From a virus: 39,377 nt of DNA. The notes beneath the pieces were generated by a model. That model saw only the letters and a program-made list of their open reading frames with translations. It did no database searches and had not been told where the DNA came from. The stretch is from the IMG/VR virus record IMGVR_UViG_3300024520_000024, positions 1-39,377 of that record, one strand, 5' to 3'. Positions 28,511 to 38,162 of this stretch are shown piece by piece (position 1 is the stretch's first letter; the number at the start of each line of letters is the position of its first letter). Position numbers and translations under genes: made by a program.

Positions 28511-30090
28511 TGCCTATTGAAGCAATCAATCGGTCTATAATACTGACCGATAAAGTTAAGGGATGGACTACTATCGAAGGTGACGGTAATATCGACCCGG
28601 CGTTTAGTCCTACATTCCGTAACATTATCTTGACACAGCAGGGTAAGATACAGAAGCGTAGTGGTAGTACTGCTATTAACGCTAGTGCAACCGACGCGCC
28701 AATAGTGTCTATATTAGAATGGTGTCCTACTACAGCGGGTACAGCGTGTCAAATTCTTGTCACTACATCGGCGGGGACTATCTATCGGTTAGAGACTGAT
28801 AACACTTTCACCTCTCTGAAGGTGGGGCGCGACGGCGCAAGAGAGTTCGGTGCTAACTTTAGAGGTAAGCTGTATTTTAACAACGGGGTAGACACCCCAC
28901 AGGTATATGATAGTGCGGGTGGGTTAGCTGACCACACAGCTTCGGGAGCCACTGCTATAGCCAAATACGGATATATACACGCACACGAATCAAGACTGTT
29001 TGTATCGGGTGGTACAGACCTAACGGTATCCGAAATAAGGTACGGAACTTTAAATGACGCGGATGACTGGGACACAGGTACTACGGCCACCGACGCGGGA
29101 ACAATAGATACAGCAGGGGTATTGCCCAAAGGTGACGCGGTTACCTCTATTAACTCACATAAGGGTTGGTTGGCGTTATTCCATAAGAACCACGTTGTAC
29201 TGTACAACTTTACAACAGACCAACGCTCATTAACTCTACAACACATAATCCCACAACAGGGTACGGTATGTGCTGACGGTCAAGAGCTTATCGGTAACGA
29301 TGCTTACTACTGGGCTAGGTACGGCGTTAAGTCTGTAAGAGAGACTGTTCAAACAGAATCGGTAGAACTCGGCGATGATATATCAGAGCCGATAGACGAT
29401 GAGTTGACTAGCAGACTAGGTTCGGTAATATCTAACAGTAGGGAAGATAAAGTATCTTTGGTGAACTATAACCCTAAGTCGATACTGGTTTTAAACTACC
29501 CGGTAAACGCGGCGGGTACAGAGTTTAGACAGGCTGTTTATAATTATCGGTTCGGTGCGTGGATGGAATGGACTGGTATGAACCATAACGTGATATTCGT
29601 ATCGAGTAACAATGTTATGTATGGCGGAGACCAAAGCGGGTTCTTACATCAGATAGACGCATCGGGGGCTACTACAGATAACGGTAACTCTATTGAATTT
29701 GTATGGGAAACACCGTGGTTGTTCTTAGGCAACACGGCACGTATTAAAGACATGGACGCATTAAAGATTGTACTGGGTGTGGATGAGGCAGACTCGGTTG
29801 CTATTAGTTTTAGGTCGTATACTTCGTTTAATGAAAGCGGAGATACAGAGATAACAGATACTTTTACTTTTACGGGAAGTGGGCCATATTGGACAGAATC
29901 AGCGGCATCACCGACATTCGTGTTCGATGGATTCTGGACGGGCAGCGGTAAGTCCTCTCCTTTACCATTCCCTGTAACAGGCTACGGCTTAGTACATAAG
30001 TTCTTCTTTGAGAACTCGGATAATCAACCGTTCTCGTTTGAATATATGAGGGCAGACTTTACGAATGGAGGCAAGGCAGATGGGCAATAG
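28510..30090 (+). CDS. Tail hub or nozzle protein (P22 gp10 / T7 gp12-like)
   Basis: A 526-residue beta-rich protein without signal peptide. Repeated short strands (GTIYRLETDNTFTSLK, FRGKLYFNNGVDTPQVYD, HESRLFVSGGTDLTVSEIRY, WLALFHKNHVVLYNF) resemble the beta-propeller of podovirus hub/nozzle proteins. It immediately follows the adaptor, as in P22 and related viruses. It would form the lower tail channel. A 1-nt start overlap couples it to the adaptor. Confidence 0.75.
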   Translation: MPIEAINRSIILTDKVKGWTTIEGDGNIDPAFSPTFRNIILTQQGKIQKRSGSTAINASATDAPIVSILEWCPTTAGTACQILVTTSAGTIYRLETDNTFTSLKVGRDGAREFGANFRGKLYFNNGVDTPQVYDSAGGLADHTASGATAIAKYGYIHAHESRLFVSGGTDLTVSEIRYGTLNDADDWDTGTTATDAGTIDTAGVLPKGDAVTSINSHKGWLALFHKNHVVLYNFTTDQRSLTLQHIIPQQGTVCADGQELIGNDAYYWARYGVKSVRETVQTESVELGDDISEPIDDELTSRLGSVISNSREDKVSLVNYNPKSILVLNYPVNAAGTEFRQAVYNYRFGAWMEWTGMNHNVIFVSSNNVMYGGDQSGFLHQIDASGATTDNGNSIEFVWETPWLFLGNTARIKDMDALKIVLGVDEADSVAISFRSYTSFNESGDTEITDTFTFTGSGPYWTESAASPTFVFDGFWTGSGKSSPLPFPVTGYGLVHKFFFENSDNQPFSFEYMRADFTNGGKADGQ

Positions 30091-31195
30091 GTTATTAGTT
30101 GTATTGTTATTAGTGTTTATGTTTAACGTAAACGCATACGCCAGAAGTGCTGACGGCGATACAGGTTTTCAAAGATATATAGACTGGAGTGATTCAGCCT
30201 CAAGTGAAAAGAGAGTGAGGGCGCAGGACTTTGACGATGAGAATGATAACTTTGCTAACTGGTCTTATAATCACGCAGCCTCTCCCGACTTCAACGGTCT
30301 GTTCGCACATAACAGAGACTTCGAGATTGATTCTGGTGTATCTACCGATACAGTTATAGTTATTAAGACGGGTAAGTTACGGAACGACTCTAATGTTATC
30401 TTTGTAGCGGTTGACACATTTACACTGTCTGGTACAGACACTACTTGGTATATCCAGTTATCAGACACAGGAACTATTGATGCACAGTCAAATGGGTTTA
30501 GCGGTAACCATATCCCTCTACATGAGATATACCGTACTGATACAGGTATCCGTATTGATACAGATGTTAGAGCTTTGTTTCAAGTATCGTCTAACGTGTT
30601 CTCTAGTCTTACGGCTACATCAGCATCTATCACAACGCTGACAACTACAACGCTTACATCGACCACGGCTACTGTTGATACCATTACAACAGATGCAGTT
30701 ATATATAGGGAAAAGACTTTAGCACCCGCAACACCCGGTGCAGGTACAGGTATCCTATACACCAGAGACAACGCTATATTTTATATAAACGATGCGGGAC
30801 AAGACGCGAACCTGACAGCGGGAGACAGCACTACTGGTAGCGACACTCTTGCAGAGAGTACAACCTTTACATTTAGTGGTGTATCGGATTCCGCTGATGT
30901 TGACGTTTCGGCGGACTCTCTCAACGCCTATGCTATGAACATAGCGGGTTCATTCACAACAGCGGGCGGGGCGGCTTCGATGTTCGCTATACTTAGAGTT
31001 GACGGTAATACCGTCAATCAACAAGAGTGTAGACATGACTCTGGCGACGGTTCAACGGTGGCGCAACTTCAATGTCCCTATTCGTTTACAATACCGTATA
31101 CCGATACATTTCATATACAGATATTCGCGACCCCCGTGTCATCGGGTCTTAATGTAGACGGACAGGTACACGTATTCAAAAGGAGAGCAGACTAA
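30080..31195 (+). CDS. Tail-fibre-like protein with signal peptide
   Basis: The start is ATG 30080 (GGAGG at about 30067); the upstream ATG 30065 adds MEARQ. Residues 1-23 begin MGNRLLVVLLLVFMFNVNAY ending ARS: a signal peptide. The mature protein has TWYIQLSDTGTIDAQSNGFS and HIPLHEIYRTDTG, a pattern typical of phage fibre proximal domains. A Ser/Thr beta-helix-like run follows (SITTLTTTTLTSTTATVDTI). The end (residues ~255-375) is a compact beta domain. It lies where podoviruses encode the fibre. A signal peptide on a fibre is unusual. Confidence 0.72.
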   Translation: MGNRLLVVLLLVFMFNVNAYARSADGDTGFQRYIDWSDSASSEKRVRAQDFDDENDNFANWSYNHAASPDFNGLFAHNRDFEIDSGVSTDTVIVIKTGKLRNDSNVIFVAVDTFTLSGTDTTWYIQLSDTGTIDAQSNGFSGNHIPLHEIYRTDTGIRIDTDVRALFQVSSNVFSSLTATSASITTLTTTTLTSTTATVDTITTDAVIYREKTLAPATPGAGTGILYTRDNAIFYINDAGQDANLTAGDSTTGSDTLAESTTFTFSGVSDSADVDVSADSLNAYAMNIAGSFTTAGGAASMFAILRVDGNTVNQQECRHDSGDGSTVAQLQCPYSFTIPYTDTFHIQIFATPVSSGLNVDGQVHVFKRRAD

Positions 31196-31731
31196 TGAAA
31201 AAGTTAATTGTTATTGGGTTAGTATTACTACTGAGTACGGGGGCTTATGCCAAGAAAGTTAATGTCTGTTACAACGATGACGGGACTATTACAGGTATGG
31301 GACACGGATTTAAAAACGGTAAGCATTGTGTAGAGGTTAATAAGTTTGATAAGAAGCTGATAAAAGGTAAGAAGTATATCGGTGGTAAGTTTGTAGCCGA
31401 TGTCAACTATAACAAACACCTGTCAATCTCTTCTGATACAAACGTATTGGAAACTGATGCGTGGTACGCTATGTCTATGTTTACAGATATTAAGACTATC
31501 CTTACTGTTAAATTATTAGACGATAAGAATAAAGTGGTGACTACAGACGATAGGGTTATCAGTATAAAGAGTACGGGTGGCAATCTCGAATCTATGTCAA
31601 TTACTATTGTTAATGGTGTAGGTACTGTAGAGTTCTTAGCACCGACAGAGACAAAAGAAGTAGGGATAACTGTATGGGATAGTTCAGGTCTGTATAAGGG
31701 CGATGGCTATATCATACAGGTAGTACCTTAA
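31195..31731 (+). CDS. Exported protein with Ig-like C-terminal domain (178 aa)
   Basis: Residues 1-19 (MKKLIVIGLVLLLSTGAYA) are a signal peptide. The N-terminal mature part holds two Cys (VNVCYNDDG, KHCVEVN) that could form a disulfide, as suits an exported protein. The C-terminal 90 residues show an invasin/Big-like Ig strand order (ILTVKLLDDKNKVVTTDDRV, then IKSTGGNLESMSITIVNGVG and VGITVWDSSG). Possibly host adhesion or surface display. Confidence 0.75.
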   Translation: MKKLIVIGLVLLLSTGAYAKKVNVCYNDDGTITGMGHGFKNGKHCVEVNKFDKKLIKGKKYIGGKFVADVNYNKHLSISSDTNVLETDAWYAMSMFTDIKTILTVKLLDDKNKVVTTDDRVISIKSTGGNLESMSITIVNGVGTVEFLAPTETKEVGITVWDSSGLYKGDGYIIQVVP

Positions 31732-32204
31732 TGTTAATGACGATAGGAGTAAGACCGACTACCGACTTAGACGCGGTACGGAAGATACAGGTAAACCCCG
31801 ATGTGTACGATAAGTTAGCAGATGACGGGTTTCCGCCATCGTGGGCGTATAAGCCGTTTGAACACGAAGGAGTAATTTACTTATTATGTGAGGAGAACGA
31901 TGAAGCTGTTGGAGTTATTACATTTACCGCTGAAAGTTCTAGCGTGGTTGATAGCCATATTGCTTTCCTACCTAATAGGTCTGGAAATGCCGTAGAGTTT
32001 GCGAGGCAAAGCGCGGACTGGATATTTGAGAATACGGACTATATTAAGATAGTGGGCAAGACACCATTCTGTAATCGTCATGCACACATCTTCGCTTTGA
32101 GAGTTGGGTTCAAAGACGAGGGAATAAATAGGGAAAGTTATGTTAAAGATGGCGAAGTGTATGATATGTGGTACACGGGAATAACAAAAGGAGAGTGGGA
32201 ATAA
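31731..32204 (+). CDS. GNAT-fold protein (DUF2824-like)
   Basis: A 157-residue protein. IGVRPTTDLDAVRKIQVNPD begins an N-terminal helix. VIYLLCEENDEAVGVITFT gives the beta strands, and DYIKIVGKTPFCNRHAHIFAL with RVGFKDEGINRESY forms the GNAT-like C-terminal core. A similar small acetyltransferase-like protein is conserved in the structural modules of podoviruses. A catalytic role is unproven; acetyl-CoA-binding R/Q-x-x-G-x-G/A is not obvious. Confidence 0.68.
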   Translation: MLMTIGVRPTTDLDAVRKIQVNPDVYDKLADDGFPPSWAYKPFEHEGVIYLLCEENDEAVGVITFTAESSSVVDSHIAFLPNRSGNAVEFARQSADWIFENTDYIKIVGKTPFCNRHAHIFALRVGFKDEGINRESYVKDGEVYDMWYTGITKGEWE

Positions 32205-33166
32205 TGCCGGCAGCGATAGCATCAGCAGTTGTAGGGTCAGTGGTAAATAGAAGTCAGCAGAAGAAAGGTATAGAGGCGGCACAGAGGGCACAACAAGCAG
32301 TACCCGGTGCGTTGCCAGTAAACGTAGAAACACCTTTCGGTAAAATATCAGGATTAGAAGAATTAAAGGTAGAGGGTCTGGGAGGATTTGATAACGATTT
32401 TATCCTTAAACTTACAGACCGTTTAGACGAAGTAACAGGACTTTCCTTTGATGAACGACAAGCCAGAGTATCAGACAGGCTTACCAAGATGCGAGCCATC
32501 TCCGCTCCCGCAGAGGCTCAAAGATTAGCTGAGTTAGAGGCTACACTTACACGATTACAACCCGGTGCTACTACCTTACAGCAAGGTCAGCTAGAGGACT
32601 TCGGTTTACGTGAAGGTGCTAGACAGTCTCTCGAAGCATTACAGACCGAGGACTTAGTAAGACAACAAGACGCACAGGAGTCTATAGCAATACAGAACGC
32701 TCTTAATCAGAACCTACAGAATCAGTTAAATCAGACAGGTGCATTACAGAGTTTGGCGGGAACACAGCAAAATGTATTTAACCCTGAGAGAGCCAAACAA
32801 CAGATTATAGCTAACCAGACAGCGGAAGCGGCTAGGGCTAGAGGAGACTTTGTTAGCGGTTTAGCCAACACAGCGTTTGGTGGCGGTCAAAGTATACTCG
32901 GCGGCTTTGGTGGAGGATTGCCAACAGGCGGCGGTGTAGGCGGTGCTATCGGACAGGGTGTAGGTGGTGGTGGATTCCAAATACCACAGGGATTTAATCC
33001 CAATCAGTTTCAACCACAGACCGTACCACAGAACGGCACACAGTTTGGGAGTATGTTTCAGCCCGCACCGTTCTTAGGCGGTGCAACCCCTCTACCACAG
33101 ATGGGTAGCCTAAGACAAAAAACAACGCCGGGCTTCGGTACTGGTACATTAAGGAGCTTTGTATAA
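32204..33166 (+). CDS. Internal virion (ejection) protein 1
   Basis: I start at ATG 32204 (AAAGGAG at 32187-32193; TAATG coupling). A 320-residue protein with an Ala-rich N-terminal AAIASAVVGSVVNRSQQKKG, a helical Gln/Leu-rich middle (QRLAELEATLTRLQPGATTL, QNALNQNLQNQLNQTGALQS) and a Gly-rich C-terminus (GGFGGGLPTGGGVGGAIGQG). The composition and the order before two more helical proteins resemble the P22/T7-type ejection proteins that leave the capsid with DNA. Named by position and composition. Confidence 0.68.
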   Translation: MPAAIASAVVGSVVNRSQQKKGIEAAQRAQQAVPGALPVNVETPFGKISGLEELKVEGLGGFDNDFILKLTDRLDEVTGLSFDERQARVSDRLTKMRAISAPAEAQRLAELEATLTRLQPGATTLQQGQLEDFGLREGARQSLEALQTEDLVRQQDAQESIAIQNALNQNLQNQLNQTGALQSLAGTQQNVFNPERAKQQIIANQTAEAARARGDFVSGLANTAFGGGQSILGGFGGGLPTGGGVGGAIGQGVGGGGFQIPQGFNPNQFQPQTVPQNGTQFGSMFQPAPFLGGATPLPQMGSLRQKTTPGFGTGTLRSFV

Positions 33167-34890
33167 TGCCATTTAATCCAGATGACCCATTTGAACTTGA
33201 AAGACAAACTTTAGACCACAGAGATACAGATAACCCACACGTTAGACGCAGAATAATAGCGGAACAAGAGAGACAATTCGCGGAGGCGCGTCAGAGGGCT
33301 ACTGGTAAACCCGCCGACAAACAGAGTTTAATCAGTAAACTCCCAAGTATGCGAGATATTAAGAAAGGTGCTAATAACTTCCTACAGAAACCAGTAGGCA
33401 GTCCTGATGGTAACTCAATACTCAATACCTTAAACACACTAGGTAGTACAGTAGCAACGGGACTACGTGGTAATGAGGTAACACCACAGGAACGTATAGC
33501 AGGTGCTAACTTAGCAGCAGGACGCAACCTCGGAGCAGGAGCAGGTATATTCGGTGACATTGAAGCTCAGAGGTTAGCAGGAGATAGAATACGGATAGAG
33601 GGCAGACAGGGTAATGAACGCCGACAGCTTAATGACGGTATACAGGAAATATTAACTGGAGAGGGAGATGCACAGACCAAAGTGCAAGACGCCATTAACT
33701 TCGCAGAGCAGTCTGGTTTCGGTGAAGATGTTATAGCACCTATCAGACAGGTATTACAAGAACAGCAATCGGTGTTAACAACACAGGCAGATAAGATAGC
33801 ATTTGAACAAGAGAAGGGCAACCAAGACAGACAAACAGCGGCGGCTGAACCCGCTGACCCGTTTAAGGCGGGGGATGTTGACCAGTCCAGAGCTAGGATT
33901 TCTGCTATGGCAGAACAACTAGGCGGAGATGTATTAGGCGGATTGGTAGATAGTCTATCCGATGATGCGTTTGAAGAGTTTGAAGGTACAGACGGTAAGG
34001 CTACATCACGGCTATTAGAGAAGGCTAGAGAGTTCTTAGACTTTGACGAAGCGGGTAATATCACAGGTACTAATAATCCTTTAGCACTACACGCTGCTAT
34101 AGATGAACTACCTAAGAAGGCCGATGAAACAACCACCACCGGCGGGGGCACAAGGTCAAGACCAAATATTGAAAAAGTAATAGACGCTATAGCAGAGTCC
34201 GATAGAGTAAACGGCGAGGACAGCGAGAAGTCCAAAGAGCTAAGGAAAAACCTTAAAAAGCTGAACTCTCGCGGGGTTTTCTTTATGGGTAGGACAGACG
34301 AAGGCGGGGTTGTTATTGGCGATAAAACCACGGGTAATGTAAAAATCACCACACCAGATGAGATAATGAACAAACCTATACAGAAATTACAGGTTCGCCC
34401 TATATCCCAGAAAGAAAGAGAAGGAATTAGAAACGCAAATAATAGTCTGAAATTACTAACTAGGATAGAAACATTATTTGAGTTAGATGAGTCCACGGGC
34501 GGCCCGTTTGAGGGAAGAGTTAAACAGTTCATACAGAAAGACCTTGGTGGTCTTGGTATTAACGAATCAGACGAGAAATTAATCGGCAATCTAAAGAAAC
34601 TTAATAACGCTGTTATTAAGGCGTTAAGCGGCTCAACTGTACCACTACAAGAAGCACAGCGTATTATGTCTGAAATACCCGCAATCACAGACACACCATC
34701 ACAGTTCAAAGCTAAAATGGAGATTGTAAAACAGGGAATGACCGATGTTTTGGAAAGTCTGGAGAATACTAGACCCGACAGAGCAACCACCCAACAGAGA
34801 TTTAACGAATTGATGGGAAGTAGTACAACCCTTGAACACGCACCCGTACCAGAAACTTCGGGGCTGTCGGACGATGAGTTGTTTGAATAA
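33166..34890 (+). CDS. Internal virion (ejection) protein 2
   Basis: A 574-residue highly charged helical protein. The C-terminal quarter carries KLNNAVIKALSGSTVPLQEA followed by MSEIPAITDTPSQFKAKMEI, a motif pattern (KALSG...EA.R....IP...DTP.QF.AK) that recurs in phage ejection or tape-measure-related proteins. The N-terminus is basic (RRRIIAEQERQFAEARQRAT). No enzymatic motif. It starts 1 nt before the upstream stop, in the middle of the ejection-protein cluster. Confidence 0.7.
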   Translation: MPFNPDDPFELERQTLDHRDTDNPHVRRRIIAEQERQFAEARQRATGKPADKQSLISKLPSMRDIKKGANNFLQKPVGSPDGNSILNTLNTLGSTVATGLRGNEVTPQERIAGANLAAGRNLGAGAGIFGDIEAQRLAGDRIRIEGRQGNERRQLNDGIQEILTGEGDAQTKVQDAINFAEQSGFGEDVIAPIRQVLQEQQSVLTTQADKIAFEQEKGNQDRQTAAAEPADPFKAGDVDQSRARISAMAEQLGGDVLGGLVDSLSDDAFEEFEGTDGKATSRLLEKAREFLDFDEAGNITGTNNPLALHAAIDELPKKADETTTTGGGTRSRPNIEKVIDAIAESDRVNGEDSEKSKELRKNLKKLNSRGVFFMGRTDEGGVVIGDKTTGNVKITTPDEIMNKPIQKLQVRPISQKEREGIRNANNSLKLLTRIETLFELDESTGGPFEGRVKQFIQKDLGGLGINESDEKLIGNLKKLNNAVIKALSGSTVPLQEAQRIMSEIPAITDTPSQFKAKMEIVKQGMTDVLESLENTRPDRATTQQRFNELMGSSTTLEHAPVPETSGLSDDELFE

Positions 34891-37547
34891 TGGCCACCAA
34901 AAAAGAGAAGTGGCAAGAGATAGCCAACCGAGGGCTACAGGATAAGTTCGACCCTAATACAAGAGCCAAGTTTGACGAGGCCGTTAAAAGAGGATTGATT
35001 ACATTACCAGACACACAGCTACAATCGGCGGGACGAACACAGTCATCGGGCGGGTTTGGTAAAGCATTTGATATTGCGGCGCGAATTGGTTCGTTTGCCG
35101 GGAAGAATCCAGAATTAACACAAACAGTAGCCGAGGGCGTGGGTAATGTCGAACAGGGACTTAATACAGCTAAAAAAGAAATAGGCGAGGGACTAGAGTT
35201 TGCGGGTAATGTTGGTAAAGAGTTTATCGCACAAGACCCGAGATTCAAAGCTGCAAAGAAGCTACAGGAAGTAGGTAGTGAATTTGCACAAGAAAATATT
35301 CCATTAGAAACTAGACAGAATATATCTAGGTTCGGTAGACCACTCCTACAAACGGGCGGGGCGGCTACTGGTATACTTGTAGCAGCGCCGATAGCGGGTG
35401 CAGAACTGGCAGCACCGATTACCGCATTAACCCCACTCCCGGCGGCAACTGTCGCACTAGGCGAGGGACTAGGACTTACGGCGGGAGATAAATCCGCCGA
35501 TGTACTAGACAACTTCTTAGGTCTGAAAGAGATACCAGAGACAACAATTAGCAGTCAGGCGGATATTGTTAAAGAGTCGGCGGAGAATACGGCACTTGTA
35601 ATAGCCGCATCGGCTGTTATCCCGGCGGTTATAGCACCGTTTAAGTTTGTAAAGAATCAAGCTAAGAAAGGCATAGAGTTTACCCTTAACAAGACAAAAG
35701 AGTCTATGGCGACCACAGGCAGTAAGGTACTAGAAGTCGGGGATAGACTGAACATAGACACACTACCCAGTGAGATATTAAAAAGTAAACCGTTGTTAAG
35801 GTTAGAGTCTGTTCTAGCCAGAGTACCACTAGCGGCGGGAATTATGGAAAGATTCAAACTGATGCGTATAAGACGGCTGTTGGAAATCAGAGATGATTTG
35901 GTCGAGCGTCAGGGCGGTTCAAAGGACATTGAAGAGACTGGTAAGGAGATACTACGCCTAGTAGACGAGGCTGTTAACGCGGAGGGTAAACTTGTAGGGG
36001 CTGAATTAAAAGCCGCCAGAGAAAGTGTATTGGTAGAGATAGGTTCAACGCAAACTGGCAGGTCACTTGGCGGTACTATTCAAGACTCTATAATAGAGTC
36101 TAAAAGGGTATTCAGAAACGAGAAGCAGGCGAGATACGAAGAATGGTCTACTCTTGTAAAGAATACTTTAACACCCGAAACGGACAAAGTTGTGCTAAAC
36201 GAGACACGGAAAGTGGCACAGAAGGAACTATCGGAACTGTTAAAAGCACAGCAGGGCGGGGTAGACGTTGACGCCACATTAATTAAAAGGCTTAACCGTT
36301 TTCTATCACAGACCAACCCCGGCGGTGCTAGGATTAATACCGCAGAGCAGACGGCTGCAGCTCGTAAGGGTATTAACGGTTGGATTGAAAAAGAAGTAAA
36401 GTCTCTTGAAAATGTCACGGGCAGAGTTGATTCTCAGTTTACAAACGAGGGAAGAATATACGCCAAGTTAAAGAAAGCTATGGATAAAGATTTAAACGAT
36501 TTCGCTGACGGTGTTGGCGGCGACATTAAAAAGAGTCTTGATAATGCAAACCTATTTTTCAAAGAAGGTTCGGAGCGTTTAAACAACAAGGCAATTAAGA
36601 AGGTATTAAAGTCTGACCCCGAGCGAGTTGTCGAATCTATGAAAACAACATCCGATATACTAGCACTTAAAAAGGCATTAGCTCCCGCCGAGTTTAATAC
36701 ATTCAAACAAGCACATACCAATAAACTGTTGAAGGTAGACACAGAGGGGTTTACGTCTGCCGGGTTACGCCGTGAGTTAGACAAGATACGCAAGTCAACA
36801 TTAGCAGAGATATACACAGAGGCGGAAATAAAACAGTTACAGGAGTTAGCCACAAGGGGTATAACACTAGAGGCGAAATTAGTACCTAATAAGTTCCTCA
36901 AGTCTATCATCAACAGCGAGTTTGCGGAAGAGACCATTGTTAATAAGATTGTTAGAGATAACAATGTTGGTACTGTCCGTGCTGTAACGAAGATATTAAA
37001 GAACGCAGGTCGTTCTGATTTATTGGACAATGTGCGTGTAAATATATTAGAGAACAGAATACTGAAAAAGTCTGGCGGTGTATTTGACCCACGACACGCG
37101 GCAGATGAAGTAGATAAAATGGGGAAAACATTTGATGAACTATTCACAGACAGTTCAATTAAAAAGGATATACTTGACTTGGCGTTTCTTGCCAGACAGA
37201 TACCAGAAATAGCATCCCCACAGGCTAAGTCTGCTGTTATCGGCGATAGCTTTGGAAATATTGCAACTGGAGGTGCTGTCGGTTCGTTTATACTTGGCGG
37301 TGTACCCGGTGTTGCTTTATTTATACTTACATCTAGGGAGGTAGCCGTAATGTATACGTCAAAGCGTGGCCGCGACCTTCTGAAACTATCAATGACTATG
37401 AAGAACGGTGACCCACGGAGTAATAAGGTAATAAGCGATATAATGTTATTGTTGGGTAATACGATAGCTGTAAGTGGCAAGCAGGTGAAAGACCAGTCTG
37501 AAAACAAGCGCGACCGTAAAGTTTTCCTAAGAAGTAAGGGACAGTAG
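34890..37547 (+). CDS. Large internal virion protein 3
   Basis: An 885-residue protein, the largest here. The N-terminus WQEIANRGLQDKFDPNTRAK, FDEAVKRGLI carries a repeat (RGLQDKFDP / RGLI) seen at the start of phage internal virion proteins. Hydrophobic stretches occur near 150-180 (LVAAPIAGAELAAPITALTP) and 775-800 (GAVGSFILGGVPGVALFILT), suitable for membrane insertion during DNA ejection. The remainder is helical. No lytic transglycosylase motif is seen. Shorter than T7 gp16 (about 1,300 aa). Confidence 0.72.
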   Translation: MATKKEKWQEIANRGLQDKFDPNTRAKFDEAVKRGLITLPDTQLQSAGRTQSSGGFGKAFDIAARIGSFAGKNPELTQTVAEGVGNVEQGLNTAKKEIGEGLEFAGNVGKEFIAQDPRFKAAKKLQEVGSEFAQENIPLETRQNISRFGRPLLQTGGAATGILVAAPIAGAELAAPITALTPLPAATVALGEGLGLTAGDKSADVLDNFLGLKEIPETTISSQADIVKESAENTALVIAASAVIPAVIAPFKFVKNQAKKGIEFTLNKTKESMATTGSKVLEVGDRLNIDTLPSEILKSKPLLRLESVLARVPLAAGIMERFKLMRIRRLLEIRDDLVERQGGSKDIEETGKEILRLVDEAVNAEGKLVGAELKAARESVLVEIGSTQTGRSLGGTIQDSIIESKRVFRNEKQARYEEWSTLVKNTLTPETDKVVLNETRKVAQKELSELLKAQQGGVDVDATLIKRLNRFLSQTNPGGARINTAEQTAAARKGINGWIEKEVKSLENVTGRVDSQFTNEGRIYAKLKKAMDKDLNDFADGVGGDIKKSLDNANLFFKEGSERLNNKAIKKVLKSDPERVVESMKTTSDILALKKALAPAEFNTFKQAHTNKLLKVDTEGFTSAGLRRELDKIRKSTLAEIYTEAEIKQLQELATRGITLEAKLVPNKFLKSIINSEFAEETIVNKIVRDNNVGTVRAVTKILKNAGRSDLLDNVRVNILENRILKKSGGVFDPRHAADEVDKMGKTFDELFTDSSIKKDILDLAFLARQIPEIASPQAKSAVIGDSFGNIATGGAVGSFILGGVPGVALFILTSREVAVMYTSKRGRDLLKLSMTMKNGDPRSNKVISDIMLLLGNTIAVSGKQVKDQSENKRDRKVFLRSKGQ

Positions 37548-37548
37548 T

Positions 37549-37812
37549 ATGAACAACGAAGACAAAATCATCGGTAAGCTAGAGTCTATAGACACCAAGG
37601 TAACTAGCATACAGATTGAACAGGCTACTATTAAAGAACACGTTCACGGTATGAGTAAGCTATACGACGAGAAGATAGAGAACTGTGAAGAGGTAGCGGG
37701 TATGGCTAACGACTTATCTAAGCAGACCAACACTCGCCTGTGGAAGTGGTGTACGGGTTCGGGGGGTATTGGCGCTTTAATCGGTGCTATGATGGGTTGG
37801 ATAGGTAAATGA
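37549..37812 (+). CDS. Holin- or XhlA-like small membrane protein
   Basis: An 87-residue protein: a coiled-coil N-terminus (LESIDTKVTSIQIEQATIKE), a short basic link (NTRLWKW) and a C-terminal hydrophobic GGIGALIGAMMGWIG. This resembles hemolysin XhlA-type or class III holin-like proteins. It ends 4 nt into the endolysin gene (ATGA), a standard lysis-cassette arrangement. The single hydrophobic segment is short. Confidence 0.65.
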   Translation: MNNEDKIIGKLESIDTKVTSIQIEQATIKEHVHGMSKLYDEKIENCEEVAGMANDLSKQTNTRLWKWCTGSGGIGALIGAMMGWIGK

Positions 37813-38162
37813 GTCTATCAGAACGACAGGTAAAGTTTAGTGTTATGATAGCCGACCTTGTTATCTGGGCAGCAGGATTAAATATGTTCTTGACATACGG
37901 CGAGGCTTACCGAACAGATGAACAGCAGATGATACACGTAGCTAACGGTAAGAGTAAGGTAATACATAGTAAGCATCAGGACAGGTTAGCGGTAGACTTT
38001 AACCTGTATATAATGAACGAGTACATAAGAGATAAGGAATTATATAGACCGTTAGGCGAGAAATGGGAAGCACTTGGTGGACGTTGGGGTGGTAGATTCG
38101 GCGTAGATAAAAAGGACTATAAGGAGAAAATAGGATGGGATTCCGGTCACTTCGAGTATTAA
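37809..38162 (+). CDS. Endolysin, M15-family D-Ala/L-Ala-D-Glu peptidase
   Basis: A 117-residue zinc peptidase. Zinc ligands fit SKHQDRLAVDF (His56, Asp63) and WDSGHFE (His114), with Asp111 as the general base. The flanking FLTYGEAYRTDEQQ and LGEKWEALGGRWGGRF are typical of the phage M15C group. It cleaves peptide cross-links of peptidoglycan after the holin opens the membrane. No cleavable signal is needed. The end overlaps the next gene by 28 nt. Confidence 0.93.
   Translation: MSLSERQVKFSVMIADLVIWAAGLNMFLTYGEAYRTDEQQMIHVANGKSKVIHSKHQDRLAVDFNLYIMNEYIRDKELYRPLGEKWEALGGRWGGRFGVDKKDYKEKIGWDSGHFEY

Noticed and set aside
33567-34916. 449-codon minus-strand ORF
   Set aside because: It is the complement of the ejection-protein genes, is Ser/Leu-rich as antisense frames tend to be, and has no ribosome site or domain. 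The plus-strand genes are coupled and coherent.
34802-35512. 236-codon minus-strand ORF
   Set aside because: Antisense of the start of the 885-residue gene, rich in Ser, Ala and Pro; no ribosome site.
36434-37507. 357-codon minus-strand ORF
   Set aside because: Antisense shadow of the large internal virion gene with low-complexity Ser/Leu content; no supporting signals.
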